NCBI GenBank assembly: GCA_031255695.1
Contig: JAIRSA010000067.1
Location: 1-10,194, forward strand
Source of the DNA: Eubacteriales Family XIII. Incertae Sedis bacterium
Lineage (GTDB): Bacteria; Bacillota; Clostridia; Peptostreptococcales; Anaerovoracaceae
Length of the DNA: 10,194 nucleotides
Direction of reading: 5' to 3'
Position 1 is the first letter of the stretch; the number at the start of each line of letters is the position of its first letter. The notes under the pieces are model-generated. The model was not told the DNA's origin. It made no database searches and saw nothing but the letters and a program-made list of their open reading frames with translations. A program made the position numbers and the translations under genes. Below, in pieces: positions 7,410 to 10,194 of the stretch.

Positions 7410-7414
7410 CTGAA

Positions 7415-10194
7415 ATGCAATGGAACGAGGCCCAGCGAAGGGCGATAGAATCTGAAAGCGCGGCCATACTTGTGTCCGCAGCTGCGGGATCCGGGAAAAC
7501 CGCAGTCCTTGTCGAGCGCATCAAGCGCCTTGTCATCGAGAAGAATGTGCCCCTGTCTGAAATGCTCATAGTTACATTCACAAACGCCGCCGCAGCCGAA
7601 ATGCGCCAAAAGATAGCGAATTCATTGACGGACGAGCTCGAAAGGCGCGACTCGGCCTTTCTGAGAGAGCAAGTGGCGGGCATATACAGGGCGGACATCA
7701 GCACTTTCCACGCATACGCGATGAATGTCATCAAGCGCTATTATTTCAAGGCGGATCTGCCGCCAGGGCTCAAGATCTGCGACGACGCCCAGCGGTCGCT
7801 GCTGCGGGGCGAGGCGGCGGACGAACTGTTTGCTGCCCGGCTGGAAGGGGATTACAGGCGCTTCGCCGAGTTTTTGGACTGCTATTCGGGAAGCAAGAAC
7901 GAGGACAGTGTAAAGGAATCGATGCTGTTCAGCATTTACGACGCGGTCAGGGTAAGGCCGGATGCCTTTGAATGGCTCAAAGAGAAGACGGAGATGATGT
8001 CGCGGCCGGGCGGGGAAATCCTCGCGGGCGGCATAGGCCGCGAGATAGAAGAGGATATCGGCGCGTCGCTCATGAAGGCGCGTGGCCTGCTGGCGCTTGC
8101 GGCGGAACTGCTGGACAGGGGCGGCGCACATGCATACATGAAATACATAGAGGCGGACATAGCCGGGATCGACGCCATCTGGGAGCATCTGGGAACGGGC
8201 TGCACGGAGCTTTTGGCAGACAGCGTCGGGGCTTTCAAGTTCAAACGCTTTGCCGTGAGGAAGGAAGAGGACAAGGCGCCGTACAGGCTGATTGAGGACA
8301 AGGTCGGCGCGGCGCGGGACAGGGCCAAAAAGATCATGGCGGGGATACAGCGCCTGTATGCGGAGCGGCCATTCAGCGGATATATTGCGGATATTAACGA
8401 GACGGCCAGGCATGCGGAATATCTCTGTGGGCTGATAATGGATTTCCATACGATCTTCACGAGGAAGAAGATAGAGAAGGGGCTTATGGATTTCGCCGAC
8501 GTCGAGCATTATGCCTTGCGGATATTGAGCGACGAGGAGGCCGCCGAGGAATATAGGCGCAAGTTCAGGTACATATTCATAGACGAATACCAGGACAACA
8601 ATATCATGCAGGAGACGCTGATCGGGAAGATAAACAAAGGCAACAATATTTTCATGGTCGGCGACGTGAAGCAGAGCATATACAAGTTCAGGCTGGCCGA
8701 GCCGGAATTGTTCGCCGAAAAATACAGGGCGTTCAGCGAAGGGGGGCGGCCGGGATGCGAGAAGATAGATCTGAACCTCAACTACAGGAGCAAGGCGCCA
8801 GTGATCGATGCTGTGAACAGCGTGTTCGCGTGCCTGATGTCGGAGACGGGCGCCGGGGTGGCGTACGACGAGAATGCCGCGCTTAAACAGGGCAGCCCGC
8901 AGGGCGGCGGGGGCGCTGAAGGGCGCGGGGTGGAACTCTACGTGATCGACGACAGCGCGCCGGAGCCGGATGAGGCCTCCGGGCAGGCGCCCTCAAAGGC
9001 AGGCGGGGTGCCGGGAGCGGAAGCGGCCTCCGGGCAGGCACCCGGCGGCAGACAGGATCCGGCCACAGCCCATGGCAACGCGACGCAGCAGCACGAGGCC
9101 TCCGGCCAGGCGCCCGGCGGCAGCGACGCCGCCGGCAGTGAGGATCTGCCGGAAGAATGGCGCATGATATATGACATGAAGAAGACCGAACTTGAGGCCT
9201 TTGCGGCGGCGGAGATCGTGAAGCGCGAACTCTATGGCGAAAACGGGCAGCGCCGGAGCTTCTTCGATATGAAGCAGGGGAAGGAGCGCGAACTGCGGCT
9301 GCGGGACATCGTCATATTGCTGCGGAGCGCCAAATCCCAGGCGGATATATTCCAGCGGGTGCTTGAGGACAGGGGCATCCCCGCCTTCGTGAGCACGGGC
9401 GAGGGATATTTCGACACGCTGGAGATAGAGGCATTCATGAACCTGCTGAGGGTGATCGACAACAGGCGCAGGGATATCGCGCTGCTCAGCGTCATGTATT
9501 CGCCGATCTTCGGGTTCACTACAGACGAACTGATGGATATACGCCTCGCCTCGCCGGCCCTGCCATACTGCGAGGCCCTGTTCGCCTATGCCGGTGGGGG
9601 CGGGGCCCCGGCCGCCGATCAGGCCGCCGACGCATGCGCCCCCTCGCCGGACGGGGCTGAGGGGGCCCCCGCCTCCGCCCCTGCTGTTGACGGACCCTCC
9701 GCCGCCTCTGCTGCTGACGGACCCCCCGCCTCCGCTTGGTCACCCGCCTACGCCTCTGCTGCTGGCGGGATCCCCGCCGCCGCTTTCGACGCCGGGCTGG
9801 CTGGGAAATGCCGCAGGCTGCTGCGGCAGCTTGAGGGCTGGCGCGAGAGCGCGGCCTATATGCCGTTGGACGAATTCATATGGATGCTGATGAAGGAGAG
9901 CGGCTACTACAATTATGCGGGGGCATTGCCGGGAGGGGCGCAGCGCCAGGCCAACCTGCGCGCGCTTGCGGACAAGGCACTGGATTTCCAGAGCACACAG
10001 CTGCGGGGGCTGCGGGGCTTCATCAACTATGCGGAGCATCTGAAGCGCTCCGTAGGCACGGGGCAGGTGAAACTCGTCGGGGAAAGCGAGGACGTGCTGC
10101 GCCTGATGACGGTGCACAAGAGCAAGGGGCTGGAATTCCCGGTCGTGATCGTCGCGGGGCTGGGGAAGCGCTTTGTGGCGGAAAAGGGCGCGCC
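7415..10194 (+). CDS. addA: AddA helicase-nuclease subunit, 3' end outside window
   Basis: The frame stays open from ATG 7415 to the window edge (926 full codons); AddA proteins usually have about 1200 residues, so the remaining helicase motif and the C-terminal nuclease domain lie beyond the edge. AddA is the UvrD-like motor of AddAB, which resects double-strand DNA ends for RecA loading. Visible motifs are Q-motif-like WNEAQRRAI (3-11), Walker A AAAGSGKT (22-29), motif Ia IVTFTNAAAAEM (52-63), and Walker B DEYQD (390-394). Motif III GDVKQSIYKFR (416-426), motif IV NYRS (456-459) and motif V VHKSKGLEFP (900-909) follow. The TFTNAAAAEM and GDVKQSIYKFR forms fit AddA better than UvrD/PcrA or Rep. 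Two low-complexity inserts (about 515-575 and 727-790) are atypical. addB, often just upstream of addA in Bacillota, is not there; it may lie downstream or elsewhere. Confidence 0.92.
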   Translation, partial: MQWNEAQRRAIESESAAILVSAAAGSGKTAVLVERIKRLVIEKNVPLSEMLIVTFTNAAAAEMRQKIANSLTDELERRDSAFLREQVAGIYRADISTFHAYAMNVIKRYYFKADLPPGLKICDDAQRSLLRGEAADELFAARLEGDYRRFAEFLDCYSGSKNEDSVKESMLFSIYDAVRVRPDAFEWLKEKTEMMSRPGGEILAGGIGREIEEDIGASLMKARGLLALAAELLDRGGAHAYMKYIEADIAGIDAIWEHLGTGCTELLADSVGAFKFKRFAVRKEEDKAPYRLIEDKVGAARDRAKKIMAGIQRLYAERPFSGYIADINETARHAEYLCGLIMDFHTIFTRKKIEKGLMDFADVEHYALRILSDEEAAEEYRRKFRYIFIDEYQDNNIMQETLIGKINKGNNIFMVGDVKQSIYKFRLAEPELFAEKYRAFSEGGRPGCEKIDLNLNYRSKAPVIDAVNSVFACLMSETGAGVAYDENAALKQGSPQGGGGAEGRGVELYVIDDSAPEPDEASGQAPSKAGGVPGAEAASGQAPGGRQDPATAHGNATQQHEASGQAPGGSDAAGSEDLPEEWRMIYDMKKTELEAFAAAEIVKRELYGENGQRRSFFDMKQGKERELRLRDIVILLRSAKSQADIFQRVLEDRGIPAFVSTGEGYFDTLEIEAFMNLLRVIDNRRRDIALLSVMYSPIFGFTTDELMDIRLASPALPYCEALFAYAGGGGAPAADQAADACAPSPDGAEGAPASAPAVDGPSAASAADGPPASAWSPAYASAAGGIPAAAFDAGLAGKCRRLLRQLEGWRESAAYMPLDEFIWMLMKESGYYNYAGALPGGAQRQANLRALADKALDFQSTQLRGLRGFINYAEHLKRSVGTGQVKLVGESEDVLRLMTVHKSKGLEFPVVIVAGLGKRFVAEKGA
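8957..9139 (+). repeat. Low-complexity insert 1 in addA with a three-copy short repeat
   Basis: Residues about 515-575 lie between the conserved GVELYVIDD strand and the helix starting EEWRMIYDMKKTELEAF, and are Ala/Gly/Pro/Gln-rich. The heptapeptide (E/A)ASGQAP occurs three times. Its DNA starts at 8972, 9023 and 9095; the last two copies match over 29 bp with three differences. The spacing is irregular, so this is a dispersed short repeat and not a strict tandem array. Confidence 0.75.
9593..9784 (+). repeat. Low-complexity insert 2 in addA
   Basis: Residues about 727-790 are almost only Ala, Gly, Pro, Ser and Asp, lying between the helical LPYCEALFAYA and LAGKCRRLLRQLEGW. A related peptide occurs as VDGPSAASA and ADGPPASA (around 9686-9738). 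The DNA is C-rich on the + strand here (CCCCC and GCC/TCC runs), a local change from the surrounding gene. No helicase motif is interrupted. Confidence 0.7.

Larger units (their letters stand above)
7274..7414. other. Gap before addA with several GC-rich stem-loops
   Basis: This 141-bp spacer has no gene-like reading frame and no clear -35/-10 pair. Stems seen are CCGCAC (7288-7293) with GTGCGG (7301-7306), and the perfect 8-bp hairpin at 7331-7350. A small CCCC/GGGG stem lies between them. None is followed by a T-run. The flippase and addA could share a transcript, with these folds as processing or pausing sites. Confidence 0.45.

Noticed and set aside
7622..8509. Long open frame (295 codons) on the minus strand opposite addA
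   Set aside because: It lies fully inside the helicase region of addA, has no recognisable motif, and is explained by base composition.
10187..10194. GGCGCGCC palindrome at the window end
   Set aside because: It is an 8-bp word in GC-rich coding DNA at the arbitrary window edge, with no sign of an attachment site or mobile-element border.
1..10194. Transposons, prophage, defence genes or tRNA/rRNA
   Set aside because: I saw no transposase, integrase, phage or defence-like protein, no terminal inverted repeats with target duplications, and no tRNA-like or rRNA-like sequence. All long frames are accounted for by four housekeeping or envelope genes.

Overview
The window looks like chromosomal DNA from a GC-rich member of the Clostridia (Bacillota). 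This rests on gene content: an AddA recombination helicase-nuclease, a flippase of the SpoVB/YtgP type, and an MMPL exporter followed by a heptad-repeat envelope protein. The codon usage is odd for a GC-rich genome, because ATA (Ile) and AGG (Arg) are heavily used. The lineage below class level cannot be named with confidence from the sequence alone.

Layout. All four genes are on the + strand. Positions 1-2112 hold a complete RND/MMPL-family exporter. Positions 2231-5413 encode a very large single-pass envelope protein with X-X-X-Leu-X-X-Gly heptads. Its cytoplasmic N-terminus is a six-unit tandem repeat, and two more low-complexity stretches interrupt the rest. A 231-bp gap follows, with an inverted repeat, a convincing extended -10 promoter and a 5'-leader hairpin. 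Positions 5645-7273 encode a MOP-superfamily flippase (SpoVB/YtgP, MurJ-like). A 141-bp gap with GC-rich stem-loops leads to addA, which starts at 7415 and is cut by the window end after about 926 codons.

How the genes relate. The first two probably form a functional pair: an exporter and an extracytoplasmic partner, a pairing common in Bacillota. The flippase probably moves lipid-linked cell-wall or polysaccharide precursors and has its own promoter. AddA would act with AddB in double-strand-break end processing, but addB is not upstream of addA here.

The most unusual theme is not a new defence or mobile system; I found none. It is a pattern of in-frame, Ala/Gly/Pro-rich low-complexity insertions carrying short tandem DNA repeats. 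They appear at loops or linkers in three of the four proteins (exporter loop, heptad protein in three places, AddA in two places). An 11-bp word, GGCGGGCTTGC, is shared between the repeats of two neighbouring genes.
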